Of a DNA stretch of 64,000 bases, positions 1 through 11,970 are shown piece by piece (position 1 is the first letter of the stretch; each line of letters begins with the position of its first letter). Origin of the DNA: Coriolopsis trogii (taxonomy: Eukaryota > Basidiomycota > Agaricomycetes > Polyporales > Polyporaceae). The DNA lies in the NCBI GenBank assembly GCA_020543525.1, contig JAHYIO010000031.1:310001-374000 (forward strand). Reading direction: 5' to 3'. A program made the position numbers and the translations under genes. The notes beneath the pieces were generated by a model. The model was not told the DNA's origin and made no database searches. It was given only the letters and a program-made list of their open reading frames with translations.

Positions 1-470
1 TGAACCTCACCTGCCAGCCGCTGCCAGCGAGGGAGAGCGAGGCTGACACGGAGCAGGTTGAGGGATCCGTTGAAGATTGCGGCCTTCGTCATAAGTGAGC
101 ATCTTCGCAGCGAGAATGGCCAGAGGGCAGATGGATGGTAGTATAAGTATCAGGTACAACAGAATGCTCATTCGGATGTGTGTGGGACGACCGCCGGCCC
201 GTGATACCGCCAAGGGTTCCGACGGGCCGAGGCCCAGCCAGTGAAGCTTCCCGTTTGTCATTGATTCCCAAACTTTCACTTAGCAAAGGGAAACAAGGTG
301 ATCAATTTCGACACAGCATCAATTTTGTGGATGCGGTACATAAAACATCAATGTTTAGTATCGACTAGCGACATCGCGTCTAGTATTGTTCATCGCCTAG
401 TGTGAGCCTTCTGCGCTTCCTCATCGTCGTGCCAGCCACATACCACGACAGCGGTATAATAGGTTTGAAT
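1..470. promoter_or_regulatory. Gene-poor left edge with a copy of the promoter segment of coiled-coil gene A
   Basis: Bases about 4-60 resemble bases about 3818-3875. The opening CCTCACCTGCCAGC is identical, followed by GCTGCCA and CGA with single changes, and then a weaker match around GGCTRACAC. In the 3.8 kb copy this segment lies about 20-80 bases upstream of a TATA-like box and about 120 bases upstream of the ATG of gene A, which is on the minus strand. In the same geometry the copy here would serve a gene to the left of the window. No gene is supported in 60-470. Confidence 0.4.
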
Positions 471-609
471 GCACCGCCGGTCCCTTGTGAGACTAAAGAG
501 AGGCGATACAGGTAAGTTACTACGAACTTGTAACAGGAATCTGAAAGCTCACCTCAATGTTGCGTGTTCTCCTGTGCGTCGCCGACTATACTCAGCGGAT
601 CGAGGAGAC

Positions 610-1140
610 CCATTGCACCTCGCGCTCACACACAGTATACATGCCCCTCGGAGTTCTCGTACTGAACCCCGCCATAGTCCGCAATCACGCAGTGTTCGCT
701 TGCGTTGACCAGGACGTCGTGTGGCTTAATGTCGTGGTGAGTTGTGGAGAGAGTACAGTTCCGGAAGCTGAAGGAGTAGGCGACCGGTCAACAAGGAGAC
801 TATGTGGAGCAGACTGAGAAACAAGCACGTACCATCTGAGCGCACACCACACGAAGACTATCAATAGCCAACTCCCCCTGTACGCCGTTAACTCGCCGTC
901 GGTGCATACGTCTGCCGATAGGTGGAGGTACGCCCAGACGTTAGCACGCCCTTCGCGAGGAGGTACCGAATGGCCGACTCGGCCCAAGAAGACCGATGGC
1001 CACAGGTGATTGCACAATTTCGTGCGGATCCAGTCCAGTGCATGTGGCTCACCAAGAATCTCCAGGCCGTCGAGCAAAGGACCGTCCGGGTGGCCACAGT
1101 GCTTCCACGCAATGTGCGAGACGCACTATATTGAGCAACG
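610..1140 (-). pseudogene. Decayed protein-kinase-like locus
   Basis: On the minus strand around 665-740 one frame reads HHDIKPHDVLVN followed by IADYGG. This is the spacing of a kinase catalytic loop (H-x-D-x-K-P) and the DFG-type magnesium loop. The asparagine five residues after the catalytic Asp is Asp here, and DFG is DYG. A 65-base intron with GTACGT and TTCAG ends lies just upstream in the reading direction. The preceding exon reads in a kinase-like frame with SLRVVCAQM, as in the helix before the catalytic loop. That frame hits a stop just before HDIK, so the two halves do not join; the simplest reading is a small frameshifting deletion near 735-742. No complete N-lobe or C-lobe can be assembled. 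I infer a broken kinase gene; a highly diverged pseudokinase is the alternative. Confidence 0.4.
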
Positions 1141-2071
1141 TGATGTGAGCAAGAGAGCGAGATGTGGATAGGAGTGAGCGCGACTCACGATGAGCGTTTC
1201 CCCGGGACACTACGCGTAGTGAGCCAGCATCCACGGCTAGCGATGTCGGTGATTCTGCACCGGAAAATCCGCCGACCAGGGCATCTCACTTCTCGAGATC
1301 GTGGTCGCAGGATATGAGATGAGAAGTTTATCTGTGAGTAGGTGTAGGTGGAGAGACGGCGTGTGGCGATGACGACCCATGTCGGCTGCAATAAGATAGG
1401 GCTCTGAAGTCCGGTGGTAAGAGATGGGATGGGGTGTACAGACGAACGTCTGCGAGGGGGCCCTTTATAGTATTCCCCAACTCTTGACGGCGACCACGTG
1501 CGAGCTCTCGGAGCTTTGGCTTTGGCCACAGCGTCATGATTGTTCGTGTTGTCTCCCTTTGTCATACCTGGTAGACAGACAAAAGCAAAGTGTTGTCAGA
1601 GCATTCTCCTTGGCTGTTCCGCATTCCACGTCGCATCGGACCCGGCCACTCCACAACATGTGTGCCCACTGCTGTCAGCAGCGAGACGTTGACGCCAATA
1701 AGTGCAATGTCCCCATCCGAGACAATAGACAGGTTCACAGCTCATCTCCGGCGAACTCTAGAGAGTTCACGGATACAATGAGAAGACATGTAGAACGCAA
1801 GCGCCACACGCTGACCATTTCTCACGCTCTGTGGCAACTTGAGGACGGCGGCGATGTTGCTACTTATGAATCAGTCACCGACGATTGAGACAGAAAAGTG
1901 ATGATCATATGCGAACCAACGCTGTGGCTGACATTACGCAGAAATAAAGGTTTACACGGGAGAGACGTTTGCTAGATATTGATATTTGTTCTGTTCATGG
2001 TGCCGTACGAAGCCAAAGAATCGAGAAGACCGAGACATCGAGACAAAAGGTGAAATCCGAGACATTCCAGA
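1141..2071. other. Intergenic stretch, no supported gene
   Basis: There is a TATA-like ACTATAAAGGG on the minus strand near 1465, upstream of the decayed kinase-like locus and placed as its promoter would be. Short open frames overlap on both strands without family motifs. I see no RNA gene and no repeat. Confidence 0.3.
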
Positions 2072-3699
2072 CTAGAAACCAAAGATACTTAGAGGGCTGC
2101 CGAGAGTATATGTGCGGGCTGGAGAGCCGTCCGCTTCCGCCGAGACGTTCCGGCTGAGTATGAGCGGTGCAAGCGCAGGCGAGGGTGGAGGCGAAGGCGA
2201 AGATGAGCCATGGGAAGCGGTGGCGTCCAACACAGATGGTCCACAAGTCCGACTGCCAGACAGGAATATCGAAGACCTCCTCGGCGTACCAGAGAGCGAA
2301 CTGAGCTTGCTGGCTGGTGTGGGAGGAGACGCAGGATTCAACTTGAGGTACTCGACGACGCCCTCAAGGCCGGTGGTGTACGTCTTGAGCTCCGTCGCGT
2401 CCTTCTCGTGAGCGAGCGCAGCGGTGTTCAGTTGCGCGATGGTGGACGCCTGAGCGGTGAGCAAGTTCTTGAGTTCGGCGATCTCTCGGTCTCGCGCATC
2501 AATAGCCAGGGCGAGGGTGTGTTCGATGTTATTGGAGACGTGTTGGCGAGCGTCATGAGCGTCGAGCGCTGCGCGGAGTTTGGCACATTCGTCGGTTGCG
2601 ACGCTGAGAGCTCTCTCGCAGGTCTTGAGCTCGTCCCGAGTATCCTGGTGAGAGACTGTGATAGCACGACTCTCACGGAGCTCGTGCCGAAGTCCCTCAA
2701 GTTCAGCCTGATGATTGGTCAGACCATACTGCCGAAACACCATTCACTCGACCACTTACTTTCAAAACCTCATTCTCTTGAATGACCTCGATGTTCGTTG
2801 ATCGCAGATCAGCAATCTTGATATGCGCGTCTCGCAGATTCTCCTTTGCCTTTCGGAGATCAACCTGTGCAGCGAGGGTGTCGGCAGCGAGAATGTTCAG
2901 AGACAAGCCACTACGCACCTCGAGGACCTCTGCATCCTCCATTACCTCCTCAAACGACACCTGCTTCGTCTCGAGCTGCGCGACTAACGCAGCACGCTCT
3001 GCTTTCAACTGCTTGATCTCCTCTTCCGCTTGCTTCAATCCAGCGGTCTTCCTCACGAGCCGCTCTTCGAGCGCCATCTTTTCCCCCTGCTCGCACCTCG
3101 TTTGCCTCCAGGCGCGATATAAAGCCGACGAATCGACGTACCTTGAGTGTAGCCTGCCCTCGTCTGACAGCCTCAAGCTCCGCAGCCGTGTCCTCCTTCG
3201 ACTCCACCAGGACGTACTTCTCTGACCGAAGCGCGTCGTTCTCCTGCGCAAGGGTATTCCGTTCTCTTGAGACCTCGTCGTACTCTTGGGCCCTGCGAGT
3301 GATGTCGGCCCGAAGCGCCTTGCCGTCTTCCTCGAGGAACCAAATCCGATGGCGGAGGCTTCTGTTGGCATGCTGGAGGTCCTTGACTAGCAGAATCAAA
3401 CGCAAACGGCCATCGGAGAGGGTCTGTAAGGCGTCCTCTCGCACTTGCACTAGCCGGTATGGTGACTGAGCCTCGAGGTCTGTGAGAGGACAAGCTTGCC
3501 TGTTCCAGATACGACTGAGAGCGAGGACTCGGAGGACGGGAGGGCAGAACGTCGGAAGGAGGACCAAGAGAGAAGCCAGCACAATGGGAGCGGAGGAGTC
3601 GAATGCGACGGAGACGGAAACATAGAGGACAATCATAAGGAAGAGCAGGCTAGGCGTAGGGGTGGATGGGGCGACAGAGGATGAGATGGGGCGAGACAT
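2072..3699 (-). CDS. Membrane-anchored coiled-coil protein A (family of three)
   Basis: The function is unknown. The chosen start gives MSRPISSSVAP, then two hydrophobic segments at about residues 17-33 and 37-62, then a long heptad-rich coiled coil to about residue 430, and a Ser/Pro-rich tail ending in SPLSIFGF. Exon 1 is 3142-3699; two further introns follow EVLEV and NEVLK. A TATA-like GTATATC lies near 3795, about 95 bases before the ATG. Gene B (17-19 kb) and gene C (40-42 kb) share the order membrane segment, coiled coil, low-complexity tail. They also share the intron after the residues ALK or VLK, and A and C share the tail ending in IFGF or LFGI. The architecture suggests a tether or scaffold on an internal membrane, but that is inference from shape only. 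Confidence 0.75.
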
Positions 3700-4707
3700 G
3701 GCGATGTGATGGCTGATCGAGTTGATGTTCGCCGGAAAGTTGCAGGTTTGGGAGAAGAGGAGTGGAGAAGACCTGGCGGTCAGTAGCCTTGATATACGCC
3801 AATGGGGGCCAGTCAGCCTCACCTGCCAGCGGCTGCCAACGACCGAAGTCTAGGGCTAACACAGACTTGATTGCAGCCAGAGGAATGGATTCGACATCGC
3901 TATGTCAGTCTCGTGTCGAATGCCGTCACCAGTAAGACTGAGATAGAGCCGGTAGCGGCTGACTCTGCACGCTCGGGGCTCAAGCAAAGCACGTAAACGA
4001 CACCTTCAGTGTAGAATCGCAATAGACTCACTCATAGCGTCGGTAAACTCGTTCCTGATGCATTAGACCCTATGATATCGTGACTTGCGGATGCGTGCAT
4101 TCGAGGAAGAGTTTAGTGGGCCTTGCAAGTCGTAGCATGTCGGCTTGCGTTTGTTAGCCCTGGCAGTAATGCAACCAGCTCAAGACCTGGTAGACACACA
4201 AACAGAAAGCAGGAGCAATGGCAGCAGCAAGGGAGTCTATTCATCACGGTCGTGGTCGGGGTGCGAGTCTGTGAGAGACTGAGCAGTGACTCCATAGTGT
4301 ATCAGACGCCCTCGCGCTGAGTTTGTGACGCGTGATCGCGTCAATCCCAGACACCGTTCGCGACGACGCATTTGCGTGCCGCGCTCAGTGCTCACCCACA
4401 TGCACCTGAACCATCGCCATTGTGAGTAAGTCATCCCTGGTTCCGCAGTCTTGTGCCGAAACATGTCGACTGATGAGGTGGGCGCAGAGCTACTGGTGCC
4501 CTGGCAGGCTCAGAGTCGTGGCAATTGAAGACCAGGCCCGGCAGAAATGCGTAATGAGCCACAAGCGACTGACTACTCGTGGCTCGGATCACACGCCTTA
4601 CAGGATTGAATATTGAAATATTGACCAGTGACGTTCAATTGATCATGAGTGCGTTGTAACTTCAGTCAAGTAATCTCCTGCAGCAGAACCAGCACCACCA
4701 CCTCCTC
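3700..4707. promoter_or_regulatory. Promoter region of gene A and intergenic space
   Basis: The first 170 bases hold the TATA-like box near 3795 and the segment at 3818-3875 that recurs at the left edge. The remaining roughly 800 bases show no coding frame with family features, RNA gene or repeat that I can support. Confidence 0.4.
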
Positions 4708-5859
4708 ATGTCAGATTATCCACCCCAAGATTTTGTCCATTTATATATGCGAGCCTTCTTCGCCTCAGATTCAGAACTAGCTTTCTTGCAGGATGAGGGG
4801 GAGTCCACGTCCGGTTCCTTCGACGTGCAGGCTGAGCGCCAGAGACAGGTGACACTTTGATTTACTCTCCCGCTCATATAACAATCATACTAACCTTAGG
4901 TTTCCCAGGAGGCGAAACAATACGCTGAGCGACTCCCCCCGATGACGGAGGCAGAGTTCCCGGTGAAGTACATCGAAGACATGCAGGAGAAAAACGGCAA
5001 ACCCCTATCATCCTCGTACCCAGACGAGGGACCTGACAATGACCTCGCTTCCACTTCGGCATCCTTCTATCTGACGAGCAAGCTCAAGAGTAGGCGTCAG
5101 AGAACGCGACCGGGGTAGATCACACTCCTGAACGCGGTATCATGACCTGATGCACCCAAAACGGACGCGAGACGTTATGCGACCTGCGTTGCCACTCGCA
5201 CAGAGATTCAACTTGAGGAGGAGGCTCGTGCCCTATCGGAGAGGTTCCCCTGGCTCGCTTCTTTGAAGCGGTCACCGGAACCAGAGGGCTCTGAGGAGTT
5301 CGAGTCGACGCCTTCTGAACCTTTCAAATCGGGAGAGCGTAGACGTTGGACATCTCCCTCGATGTGCATCATACCAGCGCTGAATGAGGCGTTCCAGCAG
5401 AAGTTCCCTGACCTCCACTTCGAGATCAAGCGCGGGAGAGCTATATCGGAAGTCGACCACGGTCATATCATCCTGTCCTTCAGGAACACCGAATACGTCG
5501 ACACCTTCAAGAGAGAAAAGGAGAAGCTTGATGCTGCGTTGCAGTTATGCCGGGAGGAGTTCGAAGCGGTCTCAAAGTACTACCCTCTCCTCCACGCCAC
5601 GGAGGTCAAGGGACCCGACCTCGAGACGGCAGGAGACAGCAACTTCGTCCTGCCAATGTGGTATTTCGATAGATTGGCCTTTGGCGAACGATGGTAAATC
5701 TCTATTCACCGGGCGTTCAACGACGTTGCTCACATCTGTCTCTTATTCAGCCTAAAGCGTAAGCCCTTCAATGCGAAGAGAGTGGTATCGGAGGAACTCC
5801 TCGAGGCTCTGCCCGAGCGGGTCCAGCAGATTATTTTGGGGCCGGACGTTTGCTCTTGA
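4708..5859 (+). CDS. Unrecognised protein, four exons
   Basis: I do not recognise a family. Splicing out 4859-4899, 5090-5203 and 5694-5750 joins four exons in frame, from MSDYPPQDF to a C-terminus ending GPDVCS, about 310 residues. The composition is acidic and hydrophilic with no signal peptide or membrane segment. The third exon has a long charged helix-prone part (TFKREKEKLDAALQLCREEF) followed by SKYYPLLHATE and an aromatic patch near MWYFDRLAFGE. The start is uncertain because a TATA-like TTTATATATG overlaps 4740-4750, which would favour a downstream Met. The two short acidic exons plus a helical exon could be a nuclear or cytosolic adaptor, but nothing in the sequence settles that. Confidence 0.55.
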
Positions 5860-6412
5860 GTGCGCAACCTCCGCAAACGCAGGCACACATTGGTGGTGAA
5901 ATAGCGCAGCATTTGCGGTCCGTGCGCGCACTCCTGTCGAGCTAGATTATGTGCTACGCTCCAATGATGACCTCGCGCGTTGGATGCCACTCACCTTGGT
6001 GGCATCGAGCGTTGACTATGAGTGCACATTGAAATGCTGCGACTCGATCCAGCTACGAGAGAGCAATCTTGATTGCCACCGCGAGCCACACGGTGCCATG
6101 ATGCTCGCGCTGGTATCTTCTGGTGCGTCAGCCCTATTCCAGTCTCGATTCAACACTCAACCCGGAAAGCACATAAGTATCGATTTCATCCCTTGTGAGA
6201 CTCGGAGAGCGCTGCAGAAGTACGGTAGCGAACGAAGGACCAGAAACGGGAGGGTAACCCTCCCACTGAGCACCTATCACTCGTTCCTACCACCCTGTCA
6301 TGAGTCAAACCTCGGTCGGTCGTCAATTCCAAGGAACGCTTCCCAATCAATCGTGCTTGAACGATAATTCCGATCAGTCTCACCAAGCGCACAAAAAAGT
6401 AGCAACCTTGAC
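5860..6412. other. Intergenic space between converging loci
   Basis: An open frame on the plus strand (5951-6367) shows no family motif and has a composition unlike the neighbouring exons. I see no RNA gene or repeat. Confidence 0.3.
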
Positions 6413-7902
6413 TCACCCTGAGAGGGTGGAGCTCCCTGACGGAGGCTGCGTATAAGAGTTCTGCGTCGTCGTCAGCACTCCTAAAGACGGCTCATACATC
6501 GACAGCATGTCCTCCATCCACGCAAAGACGTCATTTTCGAAGCCCGCCATAGCGAACCCGCCCAGGTCCGTGCTCCCATCCGCGCCGGCTAATGCACCAT
6601 CCTGCGTACCACCCGTGGCACCGCGGTGAGCAGACAGTCCGGTCGTTGGCTGAGGAACGTAGGCCGAGGCTGCAGACGCAGCGGAGGAAGAGTACTGACC
6701 CTCGGCCGCGTGAGGCTGCCGGTCTTGCTCTACACCCTGAGAGGCTGTCGTCCGACCCGAGCCATCTGGCGCGTGGGCAGGGGCACGCAACCACGGCATC
6801 CCAGCCGCAGCTGCCTCGCCGCCTCCGTATCCGCTGACGTTCTCCCTGTCCGGCTGCTCTAAAGCGACTGCCATCAGGCGGTACGGCGGTGGTCGGTTTA
6901 GCGCGTACGCCGTGCGGAGTCCCGCGATATACGAGCTGCCGCTGGACGCATTTCCCCGCTCGAGCGAGACGTACAGGTGCCCGAACATGTCGGCTATGAG
7001 GTCCCCGATATTCTTGACGTCGACGTCGACGAGGTGTCGGCCGGGCTCTGAGTGGAGTCGGGGCTGGAGTGGGGGACGCTTGGGGTGGGTTTCGCGGGGC
7101 CCGCGCGACATTTGGGCTTCCAGGAGCGCGTTGAGCAGAGCACGGATCTTGCGTGCGTCGTGGCTACCACTGTGAGCGCAGATCCCATGTATGTTGAGCT
7201 CCCAAGGCGTATTATGATGGGACGATAAACGACTACTCACTTCGCCGCGAGTTCGTCCATGAGCGCAAAGCACCGTTCTATGTCCTTGACCAGTGACTTT
7301 GCCTCTCGCTCAGACGGATGACCTCCCCACAAGTGGTAAAGGAGGGGGACGCAGGCATAGAAGAGCGGCATCTGCGTTGCGCTGAACAGCCAGCTGATGT
7401 GTTTCATGCGTTGTTGTAGGCTTCGATGACACCGATGCATGATCGGGCAGCGCTAGTGCATATAACCAGGGACGGGCGTACGAGACTGGGTGGCGGGGGA
7501 GAGCGAAGGGACGGGAGAAACTGCCGATGAACGCTTATTTGGACCTGATAGTATGCCGTGTAGAGGCAAGCAGATCGGGTGAAGAAGTCGGCATTGGCGC
7601 GGTCAGAATCCCATCGTACTGTACCCATACAAGTTCCGTCAGTATAATGCTACCGACACGTTCATATAGCGGTACTCACAGTGAGACGGTACACTGTCTA
7701 TCCATCTGTTCAAGGCAGAGTCGAGCTCTGCGACTATTTCTTGTTTCCATCCTGCACCCAGGAAGCCGAATAACAACTTGGACTTGTTACTCGTGAACTG
7801 TGCCGCCAAGTTAAAATAATTATCCTGAATGTACGAAAAGGAAACGGACCAGGTTGAGATCGTGCGCTCACCTGCCAGCGCAGCCATGGCCCCGATGATC
7901 AA
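6413..7902 (-). pseudogene. 5'-truncated, frameshifted copy of the Zn2Cys6 regulator at 8.7-12 kb
   Basis: The minus strand carries the C-terminal half of the same protein encoded intact on the plus strand at 8660-11970. Matches include NKSKLLFGFLGAGWKQEI, FFTRSACLYTAYYQVQI and the acidic tail MAGFENDVFAWMEDML, with introns at equivalent places. The zinc cluster and first half of the regulatory domain are absent, and similarity stops near 7900. At about 7411 one base is missing: in-frame residues EAYNN run into a stop, while the matching continuation RMKHISWLF lies in the next frame. The intact gene has EAHCKRIKRINW at this point. The copy is inverted relative to its source about 0.8 kb away. 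I read it as an inverted partial duplication that has decayed. A spliced product avoiding the frameshift is possible but would need an unlikely intron. Confidence 0.75.
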
Positions 7903-8659
7903 GGGCCGAGAAGAAATAGGGGTCGCAATGCCCCTCCGCGTCTCACTTGCCTAGTGATGTAGGCCGTGGTCCAATACATCATCTCCTCGCCCGTTCAATC
8001 CCTGCTAGTTTGGAGTTGGGTGGATCGATGTGAACTTCTATTCACGCGCCACGGCAGCGAGGGGCGTGTGGTAATAATTTCTTGCGCACGTACGTATCCC
8101 CGGGCTCGATATTAGAAGCTTGAGTAGCCGGGTAGAGAACGAAGTCTGGGAGAGTTGTATCAGTATTCCACCTAATTATCAGTAGCTCTAGCGTCATTGT
8201 TTATGTTTATATACTACCCGCACCAGGCCCTTTGTAAATCACACTGCCATGAGACGGCGCAGCAGTGTATGCATATGGTTGACTCTCGGTAGGTCAGTCT
8301 TACGCGCAGTGGTCTGTTGTCATCATACAGTGATGAACTCAGAATATTGCATACTCTGAGGACCAAACTCCGCGGTGTGTATTATGAAAGAGTCAATGGT
8401 AGCGCAGCCCGGTATACGTACCCTATCTCGCGGATTCCGAGTAAGTCCTATCGTGGTGGTTGTGGAAGAAGAGTTGGTTGCCGACGGTCGGCGGACGTCG
8501 GGCGACAAGCGCTGGCGGCAGAGCTGTGCCGAGGGCTTGCGCAACTCCTCGGAAGTAACGACTTCAACAGGAGGCACACACCACCATTGATCCAACTTGA
8601 AGCATTGGTGACTATCGCTTGGTTCGAGCGCATCATCAGACGCAAAGCAACAGAACCTC
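7903..8659. other. Intergenic space between the inverted regulator copies
   Basis: This holds the breakpoint of the truncated copy at its left end and the upstream region of the intact regulator at its right. TGTTTATATACTAC near 8200 is TATA-like but lies about 450 bases from the ATG. I see no gene. Confidence 0.3.
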
Positions 8660-11600
8660 ATGGATACGCCTCACTTGAACGGCGAAGAATTCGTTCCATA
8701 CAGGCGACAAAAGCATTTAAGAGCTTGTGAACAGTGTCGCAGGAGAAAAGGTATGCTGCAAGATGGTTCGAACATTTCTCTGCTAACTTATACACCATCT
8801 AGTTCTGTGTATGCTAGGAGTGACACCTATCTCATGCCTCAAAAGTTGACTACTACCCATTACAGGTGATGCTTCCGAGAAACCAGACAGTCGCTGTACG
8901 CGATGCACTGCCATGGACCTCGAGTGCGAATTTAATGTCAATCAGGCTGCGAAGGTAAGCTGCAATTGTTGCACAACTTCGCGGTGAAAGCTAACGGCAT
9001 CGTCAAGTCGAACGAGCGTCCTAAAAGGCGAGTATATTGTCCGACATGCGATCCACACATGTAGGATCGTTAACCCCCATCCGGCTCTAGCTATGTCGAG
9101 GCGCTAGAGGACAGATTGAGAAACGTGGAGAGACTCCTCGGAAAGGTTGGTATCCTTCTTCTCTCTGAAGATCCTATTAATCCTCGGATATTCGATCAGC
9201 TCACTGAGTCCCGAGTACCAGTCGACCTAAACAAAGACCCCAGTGAATGCAACCGCTCCATTCTCGGTCGTCGGCCTATCCCGCCTTCTGCCTTATCTCA
9301 ATCTGTAACCGCTACCGTCCGACCTCCTACGCTTGGCCTTGGAACACGACCACATCCCATCGAAGGTGATGATAGTGAAGATGAGGCTGAGATGACGCAT
9401 AGGGATCAGACGGGCTATCATGGCAAATCAAGTACCAAGTCCCTTGTCTTTAAGGTGCTCAAAGTGAAGGGCGAAAAAACGAGAGCACACCTCTCTCCTC
9501 CATTCCAAGAGCCAGCGACTATTCCCGAGCCATTCAATCTTCCGGCGAGTCGTGTTGAACGCTGTTCATGCACCGGTGTTAACTGACAAGGACGACAGAT
9601 ATTTTACGAGCGCGAGACACGGCCGTATACCATCTTCCCACCTCCTGATCTCCTGCAGAAACTCGTCGACGCCTATTTTGAAAACTTCAACATCTACCTT
9701 CCTATCCTCCATCGTCCGACTTTTGAGATGGAGCTCAAGAGTGGCTTGCATCTTCGAGATAGGCCCTTTGGGGCTCTCGTACTGCTTGTATGCGCCAACG
9801 GCACTCTCTGGTTAGATCATCCTGGACCCCACAACCGGATATTCATCCAAGAGTCTGGATTCGAGTGGATCGAACAGGTGATGGCGGAACAATGGTCTTT
9901 GTTCGACAGACCCAAGTTACACGACATCCAAGCACTCTGCGTGCGTATCGTTTACATGCACTTACTCGGATGCTGATGAAACGGGTGGGATAACAGCTCC
10001 TGTGCGCGTGGCTCAACAACACGGACGCTCCTCAAGGTCCTCACGTGTTCTTGGCTCTCGGTATCCGGTTGGCCGTGGACGTCGGTGCGCATCGGAAGAA
10101 AGTGTACAGCGCAAGGCCGACCGTCGAAGGGGAGCTGTGGAAAAGGGCGTTCTGGTGAGGTCGTCATTGAATTCCACTCGTAGAACACGATCGCTCATAT
10201 TTCGCCTACCTGGCAGGGCATTAGTGAACATGGACAGAGTGGCAAGCTTTGGTGTAGGCCGACCGAGCGTCATTCAAGACGAAGAGTATGTCCTTATTCC
10301 CTCGGTTCTCGGGTCACATATTGACACGTTCTGTGTTCTCACAGCTTTGATCTCGACCCCATATCAGAATGCGATGACGAATACTGGCAAATCGACGGTC
10401 CTTTCGTGACGTTCCAACAGCCGCCGGGAAAGCCCTCCAAAATAGCGTTCGCGAATGTACACACGCGATTACTGAAGATCTTGGCTTTTTCATCACGCAC
10501 GCTAGTGTGTTTTGAGTCTTTACTCCCATCCCGTCGAGATCTCACAAGGGGCGACAGTATACAATCAACAAATCGAAGCTGTTGTTCGGCTTTGTCGGTG
10601 CTGAATGGAAACAAGAAATCGTTGCCGAACTCGACTCCGCGCTCAACAGATGGTTTGACAGTATCCCAGCCCATCGTACGTTCATCAGAAATCGTGTTCG
10701 TATCTTCAGCGGTATGACCACCTCGCACAGTTCGATGGGATCCGAACCGGGAAGACCCTGTGTTTTTCACGCAGTCAGCGTGTCTCTACACAAGCTACTA
10801 CCAGATCCAGATCGCCGTCCACAGGCAGTTCCTCCCTTCTCTTCGCTCTCCGCCGCCCCCGAACCTCGCCTTGCCATCGCTGACGATTTGCACGAGCGCC
10901 GCCCGATCGTGCATCAATGTCCTCGAGGCGCACTGCAAACGGATCAAGCGCATCAACTGGGCGATGGGCCCAACGCAGATGCCCATAATCTACAATTGTG
11001 TCGTTCTACTAATCAGCCTATGGGGAGGCAAACCGTCCGCGAGGGAAGCCGAAGTACTCATCAAGGATGTAGGGAGGTGTCTTGCTCTCCTCAGCGATCT
11101 TGAAGCTCAGTACGTTGTTTCTTCCCTCTCTTGTTATCCTGCGGCATTTCGCTGACGCGCGAGTGTAACGCCGATAGTGGGAGCCATGCGGCGCGCAAGG
11201 TCCGCGCGGCGCTCAGCGCGCTGGTTCACTGGCAGCCCAAAGCCCCCGCATCCTCCACTCAGTCCGGCTCAAAGTCGGAGTTTGCGCGGATAAGCCACCT
11301 TGGGGATCTTCTCACTGAGGCGTTCCATCGCTTCCAGATCTCGCTCGACGAAGCCGACCGCGACAGTGGCCACAGCTTGGCCGACATGATTCTATGGCAG
11401 AGGCACCCAGGGCCATCTGTCCCAGAGCCCTCCGCACAGGGCCCGCATGTGGGCGAGGTAAACCTGAAGGATGACGCGCCGCCGCGACTGAACCCATACG
11501 TACCGTGGATTCACGCTCAGGACAGCCAAGGGAGTCCCAAGGCGCCGCAGGGCTGGACTGAGGGTCAGCCGAGCGCGTCCGTTGCGAGCGAGCCCCGCAT

Positions 11601-11970
11601 CTCTTCTCCATCGCCATTCACGGGTACCGGCCTCCCCGCGAGTCACACTCAGGACGCGACGGCGCGCCCAGTTCAAGTCGAGTCCGTTGACACGGACTCC
11701 TCCTTGACCGCTGGCGACTTCACAATGACGGGCTACGACGACGATTTTCTGATGTTCCTTGAGGACTTGCTGAATGACCCTTCTGCCGGCGGGCTACATC
11801 TGGATCCGCAGGATACGGGATTGGGCTCAGGAGCCCCTGCGTCTCCGTTCGAGTCGTCGCAATGGACGACTGCCGGGCAGGCCGGACCGGCCCAGCCACT
11901 GCATGCGTCCAAGCAGCATGATGTTGGTTCTGTCTCGTCTTCGGTTTCCTCTTACGGGCGGACGGGGTGA
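8660..11970 (+). CDS. Zn2Cys6 fungal-specific transcription factor
   Basis: This is a nuclear DNA-binding regulator of the Gal4 type. The zinc cluster is split by two introns. Joining them gives ACEQC, RRRKVLC, and later RCTRC and LEC, that is C-x2-C-x6-C ... C-x2-C-x6-C with about 24 residues between the halves, longer than the usual 5-16. The central region matches the fungal-specific regulatory domain: TIFPPPDLLQKLVDAYFENF, then LPILHRPTFE, then HVFLALGIRLAVDVGAHR and ELWKRAFW. The C-terminus has an acidic patch, FTMTGYDDDFLMFLEDLLN, which is a likely activation region. There are many short introns. Target genes cannot be read from sequence. The xylanase gene 2.4 kb downstream is a conceivable target but nothing here shows it. 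Confidence 0.9.

Noticed and set aside
7..279. Minus-strand frame starting with a hydrophobic MSILLYLILILPSICPLAIL, as a possible N-terminus of a coiled-coil family member
   Set aside because: The stretch overlaps the segment that matches the promoter of gene A, and what follows the hydrophobic part shows no coiled coil; a chance frame is more likely.
685..1077. 130-residue minus-strand open frame as an independent gene
   Set aside because: It covers the kinase-like exon in a competing frame, and has no start context or family motif; treated as part of the decayed kinase locus.
1424..1888. 154-residue plus-strand open frame
   Set aside because: No recognisable domain, no promoter or intron pattern, and composition unlike the supported exons.
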